64,000 nt of DNA, from the NCBI GenBank assembly GCA_014728035.1, contig WJMJ01000123.1:40299-104298 (forward strand), in the 5' to 3' direction. The stretch comes from Promethearchaeota archaeon (lineage in GTDB: Archaea > Asgardarchaeota > Thorarchaeia > Thorarchaeales > Thorarchaeaceae). The notes beneath the pieces were generated by a model. That model was not told where the DNA came from. It searched no databases and saw nothing but the letters and a program-made list of their open reading frames with translations. A program made the translations under genes and the position numbers. Positions within the stretch are counted from its first letter, which is position 1. Each line of letters begins with the position of its first letter. This document shows, piece after piece, positions 17,337 through 26,039 of the stretch.

Positions 17337-17641
17337 CAGTGGTTAAAGGCGTTATCCGCGAGGTTGGAAAGAGTAGCGCAATGCGGATTTCTGCTAGAAG
17401 ATGGCATGCTTCAACACAAATAGTTGTTCAAGATCCAGAAACAAAGAAGACGTACAGTGTTAGAGTTTCATCAAAGACAATGGATCGTTGCCGTTTCCTT
17501 CCAAGAGTAGGTATCCCTGTTGTGATTCATGGTTATGTTGAAGAAGCAGAATTTGGACTCTCAGACTTTGTGGTTTCGAGGGTCACTCACATCAAACGTC
17601 AGGGTGCAGGCATTACAGATGTTCACTCGTTCGATGATTGA
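17333..17641 (+). CDS. Small OB-like hypothetical protein coupled to EndoQ
   Basis: A 102-residue basic protein starting MTVVKGVIREVGK. The ATG overlaps the EndoQ stop (ATGA), a strong argument for this start over the codon five residues upstream. The strand-rich pattern, with VKGVIREV at the start and PVVIHGYVEE in the middle, would fit an OB-fold nucleic-acid binder. The position suggests an EndoQ partner, which is inference only. Confidence 0.6.
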   Translation: MTVVKGVIREVGKSSAMRISARRWHASTQIVVQDPETKKTYSVRVSSKTMDRCRFLPRVGIPVVIHGYVEEAEFGLSDFVVSRVTHIKRQGAGITDVHSFDD

Positions 17642-17649
17642 CATATTGT

Positions 17650-17964
17650 TTACTGCTCAACGATAATAAAAGATGGTGGTAAAATCCACTCTGATTTGCA
17701 TTTGGGGCAACGAGATGGTTTCTTGACACTTCTTCTTCCTTTAAACTCGAACTGGCATTTCCCACATGTAGGAGTTCGAGCTACGAGTTGCTTACCATCA
17801 TTTTGAACCGATTTTGCAATATGCTTCAAATCTTCAGTAACTAGCGACCTCTGTGGAATTTCAAGAATTTGACAAATCTCAGTGACTGTTAGTGGATGTT
17901 CGATTTCTTCCAGAAGTTCGGTAATTCTCTGCCTACGAGTCTGCATCTTGTGAAAATCTCTCAT
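17650..17964 (-). CDS. HTH plus Zn-ribbon transcriptional regulator (COG3357-like)
   Basis: A 104-residue protein. A winged-helix N-terminus (RRQRITELLEEIEHPLTVTEI) is followed by a zinc ribbon with C-x2-C (CGKC) and CPKC. This fusion is that of the archaeal predicted regulator family COG3357. It is divergent from the secreted-protein gene at 18064, and a perfect palindrome lies between them (18001-18019), so it may control itself and its neighbour. A start at the seventh codon (17946) is also possible. Confidence 0.75.
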   Translation of the reverse strand: MRDFHKMQTRRQRITELLEEIEHPLTVTEICQILEIPQRSLVTEDLKHIAKSVQNDGKQLVARTPTCGKCQFEFKGRRSVKKPSRCPKCKSEWILPPSFIIVEQ

Positions 17965-18000
17965 TGGATTGTTGCACTATTCTTTGTAGCTGTACAATCA

Positions 18001-18019
18001 TTTGAACAGTGTGTTCAAA
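18001..18019. promoter_or_regulatory. Operator-like palindrome between divergent genes
   Basis: TTTGAACA and TGTTCAAA are perfect 8-base arms around GTG. The site is 37 bases from the regulator start and 15 bases upstream of the TATA box for the 18064 gene, suiting control of both. Confidence 0.5.
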
Positions 18020-18033
18020 ACGTAGTGTGATAT

Positions 18034-18044
18034 ACTATTAAATC
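18034..18044 (+). promoter_or_regulatory. TATA box for the 18064 gene (leaderless)
   Basis: ACTATTAAATC is centred about 25 bases before ATG 18064, predicting a leaderless message. Confidence 0.55.
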
Positions 18045-18063
18045 TACTATTGTCTTGATTATT

Positions 18064-18798
18064 ATGAAGGAGTATAGTGATGGATTCAGTAGGACTGCAA
18101 TAACTCTTGTTGTAATTGCTGTCGTTATTTCATCTGGAATTCTTGTTGTTTCCCTGATGCAACCAAACGGGAATACGACTACTACAACGACTACTACTAC
18201 CACAGCAACCAACAATGGTGCTGGATATGGTTCAGCTGCAGTTGACTATATTGAGAGTAGACGAGATGATGTTGTCTTCTATTGGTCAAGTAACAACACA
18301 CTGGTTAATGAAGACCTTAGCTCATATTATCAAGCTACAGAGCCTTCTGCTTTTGTTGATGGTGTATTTATCAATCAGACTGAAAGCGGAGCTGACATCA
18401 GTGTGTTATTTTCCCCGTATCATGAAAATATTGTTGGTGAGGGATCAATTGATTCTGATACCTATGAAACCATGAATGGAGCTCTTCTAGATGAGGGAAT
18501 TGGCCTTATGGAGGATGCTTCAACTCATCCTAGCAGTTTTCCGTCAACATGGCCAATCGAACTGTACATCTACATATTTTTTGATGACAATACCTTTTTC
18601 TATCTAGGACACACCAGCAGTGATGGATATGTCTTCATTCGAAATGGTACGTGGGATGGATTTACATCAGGTGGTGATCCATCTATTACTGGATTTGTTG
18701 GTGATGGACATTGGCTGATTGAAGGAGGTCATCTACAAACTGGAATTTCCTCTCTCTATTCAGTAATTACTAACAATGTTGATTATCCCGAAGCATGA
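18064..18798 (+). CDS. Membrane-anchored secreted protein with Thr linker
   Basis: A 244-residue protein starting MKEYSDGFSRTA. An N-terminal hydrophobic segment (about residues 11-32) is followed by a run of about ten threonines and then a globular acidic domain of about 190 residues carrying several N-x-S/T glycosylation sequons. The single TM anchor plus Thr stalk puts the domain outside the cell. The fold is not recognised. It lies divergent to a small HTH/Zn-ribbon regulator. Confidence 0.65.
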   Translation: MKEYSDGFSRTAITLVVIAVVISSGILVVSLMQPNGNTTTTTTTTTTATNNGAGYGSAAVDYIESRRDDVVFYWSSNNTLVNEDLSSYYQATEPSAFVDGVFINQTESGADISVLFSPYHENIVGEGSIDSDTYETMNGALLDEGIGLMEDASTHPSSFPSTWPIELYIYIFFDDNTFFYLGHTSSDGYVFIRNGTWDGFTSGGDPSITGFVGDGHWLIEGGHLQTGISSLYSVITNNVDYPEA

Positions 18799-18822
18799 AT
18801 ATGCGACTGAAATCAATTCAGA

Positions 18823-19281
18823 TTGTTGAATCATGGGGATGAGGTAGTGAAACGGGAAACCATCTACAAGCTTGTGAAGGGCAGGACAATGAGTGTCTAT
18901 GCCCTTCTACTCACCAATGAAAAGATGGGAGTACGGGAGATACAACGCGAATTGGGATTTTCAAGTCCCAGTTTAGCTCTCCACCACTTGACTAAGCTTA
19001 TTGATTTAGAACTTATTGATAAAGATGAACACGGAGAATATTTTGTTACAAAGACTGTTCGGGTTGGCTCGCTATCTCTTTTCGTTCGTATAGGGCAGAA
19101 ATTGTTACCTAGATTTCTCTTTCTTATCGTTTTTGTTGCAAGTATGTTATTCCTGTATACGGCATTTTTCGTATCTACCCCTGTCGAAGGAAAAGATATC
19201 ATGTTCTATTCGTTATGCTTCATCTTCTTCATCGTGGTGGCTTATGAAACAAAACGTATCTGGAATTTGAAACCCGTCTAA
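18823..19281 (+). CDS. Membrane-bound winged-helix regulator
   Basis: A 152-residue protein. An ArsR-like winged helix (about residues 20-80) has the recognition region REIQRELGFSSPSLALHHLTKL. It is followed by two transmembrane helices (about 96-115 and 125-143). A membrane-tethered DNA-binding domain is common in archaea and suggests sensing at the envelope. The start is uncertain: TTG at 18823 or GTG at 18847, the latter just after GGGATGAGG. It follows the secreted protein gene by 24 bases and is probably in its operon. Confidence 0.75.
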   Translation: MLNHGDEVVKRETIYKLVKGRTMSVYALLLTNEKMGVREIQRELGFSSPSLALHHLTKLIDLELIDKDEHGEYFVTKTVRVGSLSLFVRIGQKLLPRFLFLIVFVASMLFLYTAFFVSTPVEGKDIMFYSLCFIFFIVVAYETKRIWNLKPV

Positions 19282-19304
19282 ACTCATTGGAATTGAGTGA
19301 TATG

Positions 19305-19318
19305 TCTAAATATTTAGA
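19305..19318. promoter_or_regulatory. Perfect palindrome upstream of nreA-like gene
   Basis: The 14-base palindrome TCTAAATATTTAGA includes a TATA-like core, 43 bases before ATG 19361. A second TATA-like stretch (CTTATATTATA) lies at 19329-19339. Either could be the promoter; the first could also bind a dimeric repressor. Confidence 0.4.
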
Positions 19319-19360
19319 TGATTCAATCTTATATTATATCATTAATAGAGCGAGGAATCT

Positions 19361-20620
19361 ATGTCCCAGAGTAAATTAGAACACACTCACCAGAGTAGTC
19401 TATCATTCAATGATAGGGTGTGTGCTAAATGTATGGGACATCGTTCACTATGTGGTGTCAAGCCTTGTCCATTACTTATGCGAGCTAAGTCTCTGGTAAA
19501 TCTAGACACCTCACTACGAGGTCTTGACTTGATTGGATCCTCACCACCTTCGGTATTCGTTGGATCTTATGGATATCCTAAAGTATTGATGGGGCCCTTA
19601 GTTCCACCTGTACGCGGTAGGGAAACTGAACTAATGGAACGACCTGATCTTTGGCTAACCAAATCTCTTGACCAAATTCTCTCGATCCGATTCAAGCTAG
19701 TTAGAACAAAATCTAGAATTCCTGTCCGTGAGCCAGTAGACCCTTCCAGGCTCCTTCATGATACACAGACTTTAGCCTTATCCGAGAAACCTACTGATTC
19801 GGATGCCACACTTCTGAAACGACCCAAGTTTACTAGTGTTTTCTCTGACAGAACCCTTCCAATTGGTCCTTCTGCACCTCTTGAAAAATTTCGACTGGAA
19901 GACAATCCTAGTGTTCCACGAAAAGTTGACAAGGTCACTTCTGATACTGATTTCAAAGCAGCTCCAGGTATAGTAGAATTATTTGACGAAGGGATTAAAC
20001 AGGAACACATTACTAGGTTATTATCGGTTGGTCTACTAGGTCAGAGAAAAGCACGAAAATTGGTTCCAACTGAGTGGAGTATAACTGCTATTGATGACAT
20101 TGTTGGAAAGGAATTACACAAACGAGTACTACGACTGCCATGGATTAATGATTACTATGTCTTAGGAGACTATGCACTAGGAAATACAGTAGTTCTTCTA
20201 TTCATGCCACGTGCATGGCAATTTGAAGCACTTGAGTGTTGGCTTTATGGAAAGAATTCCAACGTCATTAGCGATCACGAATTTTCAAAGGGTCGAACAA
20301 CTTATGCAAAGAATGTAGTTGGTGCTTACTATGCGACGCGACTCCCCTCTTTAGAGTATCTTACGAGCATCCGTCGTCAGGCTGGGGTAATTGTCTTTAT
20401 GGAGATCAATCCTCAAAAATGGGTGCCATTGGGAGTATGGCGTTTTCGCGAGATTGCTAGAAGAGCACTAACAAGAAAACCTCGAAGATACTCCACCTTA
20501 GAAGAAGCTATCTCTGAGGTGAGTAACTATCTTCGAAATCCAATAGAGAATTATCTCAATTCTTCAGTCTTATACAAAGAAGTCAAATCACAAACTATTC
20601 TTCCTGACTTCTTTACCTAG
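19361..20620 (+). CDS. Archaeal DNA repair protein NreA/NreB-like with C-terminal PIP box
   Basis: A 419-residue protein of the Nre family. It has an N-terminal zinc motif C21, C24, C31 and C36 (CAKC, LCGVKPC) and the conserved blocks PPSVFVGSYGYPKV and LVPTEWSITAIDD. The last residues, QTILPDFF (Q411, L414, F417, F418), are a canonical PCNA-interacting peptide, the known feature of NreA. Nre proteins act in repair of mitomycin-type DNA damage together with PCNA. The gene is alone, with a palindromic promoter region. Confidence 0.88.
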   Translation: MSQSKLEHTHQSSLSFNDRVCAKCMGHRSLCGVKPCPLLMRAKSLVNLDTSLRGLDLIGSSPPSVFVGSYGYPKVLMGPLVPPVRGRETELMERPDLWLTKSLDQILSIRFKLVRTKSRIPVREPVDPSRLLHDTQTLALSEKPTDSDATLLKRPKFTSVFSDRTLPIGPSAPLEKFRLEDNPSVPRKVDKVTSDTDFKAAPGIVELFDEGIKQEHITRLLSVGLLGQRKARKLVPTEWSITAIDDIVGKELHKRVLRLPWINDYYVLGDYALGNTVVLLFMPRAWQFEALECWLYGKNSNVISDHEFSKGRTTYAKNVVGAYYATRLPSLEYLTSIRRQAGVIVFMEINPQKWVPLGVWRFREIARRALTRKPRRYSTLEEAISEVSNYLRNPIENYLNSSVLYKEVKSQTILPDFFT

Positions 20621-20683
20621 AGCATTCTTCTATATGAATCGTACATCTCTTTTATCTATGCATTCCATCTCACTATTATTGTG

Positions 20684-22036
20684 ATGAAATTGCACGCCTC
20701 AAGAAATCTTACTCTCGTTTGGATTATTTCGTTATTGCTGTTACCTGCTGTTCTGGCACCAACAGTAGCTGCTTACACACCTGGTGATGAAGCAGAAATT
20801 TTCGGTCACAGCTTTTCGGAAGAATATTGGACGAATGACTCGATAATTGTATCAAATGAGGATACAGGAAATGAAGCTAGTCTGACTGCATCTTATGTCG
20901 GTGTCGGAGATTTTCAAGCTTTCCTGATTGCTTTCAATAACATTAGCACCGGTGATGATGTGTTACAATTGCCGTATCAGCTTTTTGGAATGCATTATCT
21001 TACACCTGAAAATCAGGAAGTCTTCATTGGTGCCATTTTTGCCTTCTTATTGGTTCATAACGAGTCTTATGGGAACAATAATCTTCCTGATGTTGGGAAT
21101 GAGAACGCATGGTACATTGTTCCATTTACACGGAATCTTCCATGGGCTGATGTAAATCCTACAGTTGAAGCTATTCCTACAACAAAACTTGGAGATAACC
21201 ATTATCGTTTTGGAATGCGATACAACAATATGACTGCAAAGATTGTGAATAGTAATGGTACCTTTCTAGACTATTTGCTAGCACCTTTCATGACTGTACT
21301 CTTCTCTGAATTTGTTGTTGAATATGATATTGTGATAAATGAAGATGGCACAGTTAATGCAGAAACGCTATACACGATTGGCCAAGTACAACGTGTTAGA
21401 ATTGGTCTTATTGATGAGACCCCTACTGATGTGATATCTGATTCGATGTGCATTTCTGCAGTGCATTACCTCTCGATTTTCACTTCTGAGTATAACGTAA
21501 CTCGAACATCAAGTGGAAATACTATCGAACCTCCAACAAGCACTAATCCAATTGATGATAACATCACCATTACAATTGGAAACAACACACAACGTGCATT
21601 TGATATTGGGATGGGGCGAGAGTACGCACTCTTGAATGAGTCCACAACTCCTTGGGATATTATCTTAGAGTCTGAAAATGCTCTAAATTCTCTGCTTGGA
21701 GCGAGAAGGAGTGATTTCTTCCTAATCTCTTGGCAGGCACCCATGTCAGCTTGGCTATTCTCCCACATGGCTTATGGTCTCTCGCGACAGGTTCGCAGAA
21801 CATACAACAGTGTAAATAATCTTGTGAGAAATTCAGCTGCTGCATTTCACGATAGCCAATGGTGGTATGCTGTGACATTTCCTGAATGGAATGGATATCG
21901 TATTCAACAAGATCCTGTTTATACTGCATATACCAATCTTTCTGAAGATGTGTCTGGTGGCAGAACCGGATTCCTTCTTATTGCTGTTGGCATAATAGCT
22001 TTACTAGCAATTGCTGTTGTTGTAAAACGAAGATAA
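20684..22036 (+). CDS. Secreted surface protein with signal peptide and C-terminal anchor
   Basis: A protein of about 450 residues. A signal peptide (hydrophobic LTLVWIISLLLLPAVLAP, likely cleavage after VAA) is followed by a large ectodomain with many N-x-S/T sequons, then a single C-terminal TM helix and the tail VVKRR. A GTG one codon upstream is an alternative start. The family is unknown. A hairpin terminator follows directly, so the gene is a separate unit. Confidence 0.7.
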   Translation: MKLHASRNLTLVWIISLLLLPAVLAPTVAAYTPGDEAEIFGHSFSEEYWTNDSIIVSNEDTGNEASLTASYVGVGDFQAFLIAFNNISTGDDVLQLPYQLFGMHYLTPENQEVFIGAIFAFLLVHNESYGNNNLPDVGNENAWYIVPFTRNLPWADVNPTVEAIPTTKLGDNHYRFGMRYNNMTAKIVNSNGTFLDYLLAPFMTVLFSEFVVEYDIVINEDGTVNAETLYTIGQVQRVRIGLIDETPTDVISDSMCISAVHYLSIFTSEYNVTRTSSGNTIEPPTSTNPIDDNITITIGNNTQRAFDIGMGREYALLNESTTPWDIILESENALNSLLGARRSDFFLISWQAPMSAWLFSHMAYGLSRQVRRTYNSVNNLVRNSAAAFHDSQWWYAVTFPEWNGYRIQQDPVYTAYTNLSEDVSGGRTGFLLIAVGIIALLAIAVVVKRR

Positions 22037-22042
22037 GTTATC

Positions 22043-22080
22043 ATTTCCCGGCCAGTTTCTGGTTGGGAAATTATTCTTTT
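22043..22080 (+). terminator. Hairpin terminator
   Basis: ATTTCCC (22043-22049) pairs with GGGAAAT (22065-22071) and CCAG with CTGG, joined by two G-T pairs. The stem is about 13 base pairs with a 3-base loop, followed by a T-rich run. Confidence 0.7.
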
Positions 22081-22141
22081 TTTGAAATGCGGGTAATTTA
22101 TGAGAGCTGATAGTACATGAAATTTTGAGGAAAATTCAGAT

Positions 22142-23671
22142 ATGTACGAACGGGTCTGTCAGTTCTCAAGTAGACTTCCAATTATTGGCAAATTTGGACC
22201 GCGTTATGAGGATAGGGATCTAACTAAAGCAGTAACATTTGTCCAACCAATGATGAAAATATCTGTAGCTGGTGTAGTATCTGCAGCGTATTTCTCGGGT
22301 TTGTTATCTTTTATTCTACTGTTTCTGCTGTTATTTTTACTAGGAACGGACCTGCTCGTCATATTCCCTCTTGCTTTCATTACAGCTATCATTACCTATT
22401 ATGTCATTATCAGTTATCCTGTTTCAGTGATGAATCGCTATAGATTAACTCTATCTGAGGAAGCAGATTTACTCTTTGAACAGTTTATTCTAGTATTTGA
22501 GGCCGGTGGTACAATCTTTGATGCAATTGAGATTGTAGCACAATCAAATCATGAGTATATATCTAATGCATTTCAAGAGATTCTTGGGAAAATTGACCAA
22601 GGAATCCCTCCTGAGGAATGTTTGAGTGAATTCGCTAAGAATCAACCTTCGGATGATCTGAGACGATACATTATGGCTATTCTCTCAGCATTAGAAAAGA
22701 AAACCGATTTGTTACAAATGCTTTCAGGAGAGTCTTTTGAGGCAGACCTAAGTCTTCGACAAAAAAATCTTGAACTTGAGAGTCGATTATTGATAGTTGC
22801 AGCATTAATCACATATGTTCCGATTATGTTCACATTAGCAGCGTCCCTTGCTGGATGGGCAACTAATCCAGCGATACTTGTGGTAGTTCCATTATTTATC
22901 TTGTTGAATATCATCCTGCGATCTCGTTTTTCGAATCAATTCTCAGCATATTTTGATAGACCTAGAAATCCGGAATTAGTTGGTCCTACTCAAAAAGAGA
23001 TTCTAGAAGAATACGAGGAGTTTCTGAATTTTATGATGTTGTTGGGTGAACGCATGAGTAATGGTGATACTTTGGAAGTAGCACTTTCTGAAGTCAGAGA
23101 TGATGTTGATGTTGAGGTTCAGCGACTGATTGATCCTGCAATTCATTCTATCTATGGAGAAGAACAAGATATCCATACCGCAATGAAGAAGGCGTCTGAG
23201 CAAGCTTTAGGGGAGCGAGTTTCAAATATGATTCTCATGGTTTCACGAATGACCGAAGTATCTTCTATTGAGGCAGGTGAGAGAATCACCAGAATTGCAG
23301 CTCGTCTTGTTGAAAGATCTGCAGTTGCGAAAGAACGTGATAGTATAATAGCTGCTCAAAAAATGAAAGTATACCTACTAACATTGACTAGTTCTATAGT
23401 CTTGGGGCTATTAGTTTCTTTAGCACCATTTCTTTCGATTGGATCACTTCTATCATCTGGACCCATGTGGTCTCCATCACTCGTTTCATATGTGGATATT
23501 CTTCCTTTGTATCTTTCACTGGGGATAATCTCTCTCTCTTCGGGTTATCAAAACACATTGATGGTTTCTGGTAACCGTCCTAAAGTATTTGGAATCGTTT
23601 GCATGTTGTTGTTTTGGATAACCGCTGCATTGACATCTAGTTTTCTAGGGCTTGATTACAGTTGGCAATAG
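22142..23671 (+). CDS. GspF/TadC-type secretion or pilus membrane protein
   Basis: A 509-residue protein with two GspF domains. Each has a cytoplasmic helical block (for example LFEQFILVFEAGGTIFDAIE and FMMLLGERMSNGDTLEVALS) followed by paired membrane helices. This is the arrangement of archaeal ArlJ/TadC-like platform proteins of type IV pili. No pilus ATPase or pilin gene is adjacent, so its partners lie elsewhere. GAGGA precedes the ATG. Confidence 0.8.
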   Translation: MYERVCQFSSRLPIIGKFGPRYEDRDLTKAVTFVQPMMKISVAGVVSAAYFSGLLSFILLFLLLFLLGTDLLVIFPLAFITAIITYYVIISYPVSVMNRYRLTLSEEADLLFEQFILVFEAGGTIFDAIEIVAQSNHEYISNAFQEILGKIDQGIPPEECLSEFAKNQPSDDLRRYIMAILSALEKKTDLLQMLSGESFEADLSLRQKNLELESRLLIVAALITYVPIMFTLAASLAGWATNPAILVVVPLFILLNIILRSRFSNQFSAYFDRPRNPELVGPTQKEILEEYEEFLNFMMLLGERMSNGDTLEVALSEVRDDVDVEVQRLIDPAIHSIYGEEQDIHTAMKKASEQALGERVSNMILMVSRMTEVSSIEAGERITRIAARLVERSAVAKERDSIIAAQKMKVYLLTLTSSIVLGLLVSLAPFLSIGSLLSSGPMWSPSLVSYVDILPLYLSLGIISLSSGYQNTLMVSGNRPKVFGIVCMLLFWITAALTSSFLGLDYSWQ

Positions 23672-23721
23672 TTTTTATTACACCAAGTAATTGAAAGCTG
23701 TAGTTAGATGAGGTGTAAACC

Positions 23722-24375
23722 TTGCAAGGCTTAGGAATCTTCGATTTAACACTAGATGAAATCATGTTATTCTTCCAAAACGAATGGGTTGTTGGTTGGG
23801 TATTGATTCTATCAGGAGTTATTGCTGCAGCATGGCTCCTTGAAAATATCACTGACCCAATTCCTCTTCTCGGAACAATATTTGATATTCTCATCAAAGT
23901 AGGTACTTATGTCGGCTTTTTTGTCGGTATATTAGACATGCTAGTTGGGTATGTTGTCTGGGCTACAAACCCTGACGGCATTATTGTTGCTGCAGTTCTA
24001 GTAATTACTGGCTTCTCATTAGTAATGCGGTTGCTAGATAAGTTCCCATTAGCTTTGGTATTTGCTATTGCGGTTGCTGCCTTCGCCACATTTACCATAT
24101 ACGGTGCACTAGCACCTTATACAAGTGATCCTCTCCTTGGTGAAATTGCTACACAAGCTACATCTTTGAAGTGGATGGCAGTCATTGGTATCATTATCTT
24201 TTGTGTGGTTTATGTAATTGGTGGATTAGTAATCAAACTGATTCAACTGATTGGTAAGGTATTTTCATCGACACCTGTTAGTGTCTTAATTGGTCTTGCT
24301 GCAATAGCTATAGGAGTAATTGTTATTGTTGCTCCAGCAATTGTTGGTCTTGTAATACCTTGGCCAGGTACCTAG
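23722..24375 (+). CDS. Polytopic membrane protein of unknown function
   Basis: A 217-residue protein with about six hydrophobic helices, small residues and few charges. It starts with TTG and follows the GspF-like gene by 50 bases, ending at a hairpin terminator, so the pair may be one operon and it could belong to the same envelope machine. No family is recognised. Confidence 0.6.
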   Translation: MQGLGIFDLTLDEIMLFFQNEWVVGWVLILSGVIAAAWLLENITDPIPLLGTIFDILIKVGTYVGFFVGILDMLVGYVVWATNPDGIIVAAVLVITGFSLVMRLLDKFPLALVFAIAVAAFATFTIYGALAPYTSDPLLGEIATQATSLKWMAVIGIIIFCVVYVIGGLVIKLIQLIGKVFSSTPVSVLIGLAAIAIGVIVIVAPAIVGLVIPWPGT

Positions 24376-24380
24376 ATTCA

Positions 24381-24412
24381 GAGGGGAATACCCCTCCTTT
24401 CTTTTTATTTTT
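24381..24412 (+). terminator. Hairpin terminator after the membrane protein gene
   Basis: GAGGGG and CCCCTC (24381-24396) form a perfect 6-base-pair stem with an AATA loop, followed by a T-rich run. It overlaps the 3' end of the convergent gene. Confidence 0.7.
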
Positions 24413-24743
24413 CTAAAGGTTTTCGAATCTCTCTAAAAGACAAAAATTTCACTCCTAGGCCATTATAGAAGTGCTCTAGTGTATTCATGAACTTTTTTGC
24501 TGGAACTATCCCTGCAAACCATTTTGATACATACAACTGTCGTTGTTCTTCGGGAATTTCGATTGATATATGGTCTATACCTTCAGGGATATCGAGTCCA
24601 TCGGGTATAAAAAGAGCTACTCTGAACTCATTTTTTCCGCGTAACTCCATCCACATCTCGCAATACTCGCTCAATAGAATACCTCGTGTAGTTGATTCTC
24701 TGTTGTAGATAACAGTTATACTCTCATTTTGATTCAAATACAC
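24405..24743 (-). CDS. Hypothetical soluble protein
   Basis: A 112-residue protein of mixed charge with alternating strands and helices (for example FRVALFIPDGLDIPEGIDHISIE). No motif or family is recognised. It is monocistronic and convergent with the upstream membrane protein gene. Confidence 0.5.
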   Translation of the reverse strand: MYLNQNESITVIYNRESTTRGILLSEYCEMWMELRGKNEFRVALFIPDGLDIPEGIDHISIEIPEEQRQLYVSKWFAGIVPAKKFMNTLEHFYNGLGVKFLSFREIRKPLEK

Positions 24744-24903
24744 TTAATCTTGTTCCTGTTGAATTGTATTTCTTACATCTCGCTCTCCCAAAGAGTTCTT
24801 ATACTAGCTTCGTATGGATACTATCAGCCATCAGTAGAATTGAATAACCAATAATCAAATCGGTTACACATTATTCTGCAGCGTGGAATTGATGGAGGTA
24901 AAT

Positions 24904-25467
24904 ATGGTGGTTAGTAAATCAGATGACGAAAAGAAATCTGGTGATAGAAAGAAAATTATCAGCGTTACCGTATCTCAGTCATTAGTAGACCGGATAGACG
25001 AATTGGTTCAAGAAAGAGTAGCTCGTTCCCGAGCCCAGCTAATCGAAGATGCAGTCAGATGGTATCTTGAACGAACTGTATACAAATGGACTGAACGCGG
25101 AATCTATATCGACTCCTTTAGAATCATATTGGAATCAGAAACCCTCTCATCTCTCTTTTTCTCGAAGCTTACTCCAACTGACCAGTATGAGTTAGGAAGA
25201 ACTGCAGGAAGTCAAGCTCCTTTTGCTGATGTGGTTCGTCTATTTCATGGACAGGATCCTACTAATCCGAATACAAGAGAACTAGTTTACAATCTACTCC
25301 AGGAAAATGGCTGGGGGTCGTTTAGCCAACGTGATGATATAATTGTCATTGCTAGTCCGTTTTATCCAGGTCCATTCATTCAAGGATATCTGGAAACGCT
25401 CTTAGATGTAGAACTAGAACTAATGGGTACCAATGTAAAAGATAATGTTGCATTAAAAATCAAATAA
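24904..25467 (+). CDS. Ribbon-helix-helix (CopG-like) regulator with C-terminal ligand domain
   Basis: A 187-residue protein starting MVVSKSDDEKK, chosen because GGAGGT (24894-24899) lies at ideal spacing; the GTG at 24883 is less likely. After a charged N-terminus comes a ribbon-helix-helix domain (IISVTVSQSLVDRIDELVQERVA, then RSRAQLIEDAVRWYL). The remaining 120 residues are an alpha/beta domain with a V4R- or heme-NO-binding-like flavour (GRTAGSQAPFADV), possibly sensing a ligand. The targets are unknown. Confidence 0.75.
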   Translation: MVVSKSDDEKKSGDRKKIISVTVSQSLVDRIDELVQERVARSRAQLIEDAVRWYLERTVYKWTERGIYIDSFRIILESETLSSLFFSKLTPTDQYELGRTAGSQAPFADVVRLFHGQDPTNPNTRELVYNLLQENGWGSFSQRDDIIVIASPFYPGPFIQGYLETLLDVELELMGTNVKDNVALKIK

Positions 25468-25508
25468 ACTGCAAAAGAGTTTGGTGGGTTGTAGGTTTTC
25501 GCTTTGAT

Positions 25509-25952
25509 CTACCACTCCTCACCCATCATTAGAATCTCAAATTCGCTTTCAAAAAGACCAGGAATGCTCTCCAGAGTGTTTCTGATTGAATTTTCCTTTG
25601 ATTTGATATCATCTGAGGAAAAGTATACTTCGTAGATACATCTATTCTGTTCAAAACAAAAGCCCGTAGAAAATAAGACCTTTAGATTCATTTCTTTAAA
25701 CAGCTTTGTCATGGTTTCCATCAGTTCTCTGTGAACCTTCTCAACTTCTAATCTGATTCTAGCTCCACTTTTTCTCATCATCGGAAAAAGTTTGATTTCA
25801 CCAGAACGTTCAAAATAGATGACCATTGCAGCTTGCATATCTTTCAGCATTGGGTTCGCAAAGAATTCTTCTGGAAGTGAAATGTTTCTTTTTTTTCGGA
25901 TATCAGCAATCATTCCTTTAGTAAGTCCGGCAGCCACGTTTGATACCTCCAA
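25509..25952 (-). CDS. Hypothetical protein, ferredoxin-like elements
   Basis: A 147-residue soluble protein with two beta-alpha-beta-like halves. The C-terminal part has the strand-helix order LKVLFSTGFCFEQNRCIYEVYFSS. Two cysteines (FCFEQNRC) are spaced as possible metal or disulfide ligands. No family is recognised. Confidence 0.5.
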   Translation of the reverse strand: MEVSNVAAGLTKGMIADIRKKRNISLPEEFFANPMLKDMQAAMVIYFERSGEIKLFPMMRKSGARIRLEVEKVHRELMETMTKLFKEMNLKVLFSTGFCFEQNRCIYEVYFSSDDIKSKENSIRNTLESIPGLFESEFEILMMGEEW

Positions 25953-26039
25953 ACTCTCATTTATGAATTGGTGTTCATGTCCTTTTATCTATTTGGACCG
26001 TTGTCCAAGTTTTCACCATCTACTCACAACCCTGCAATA

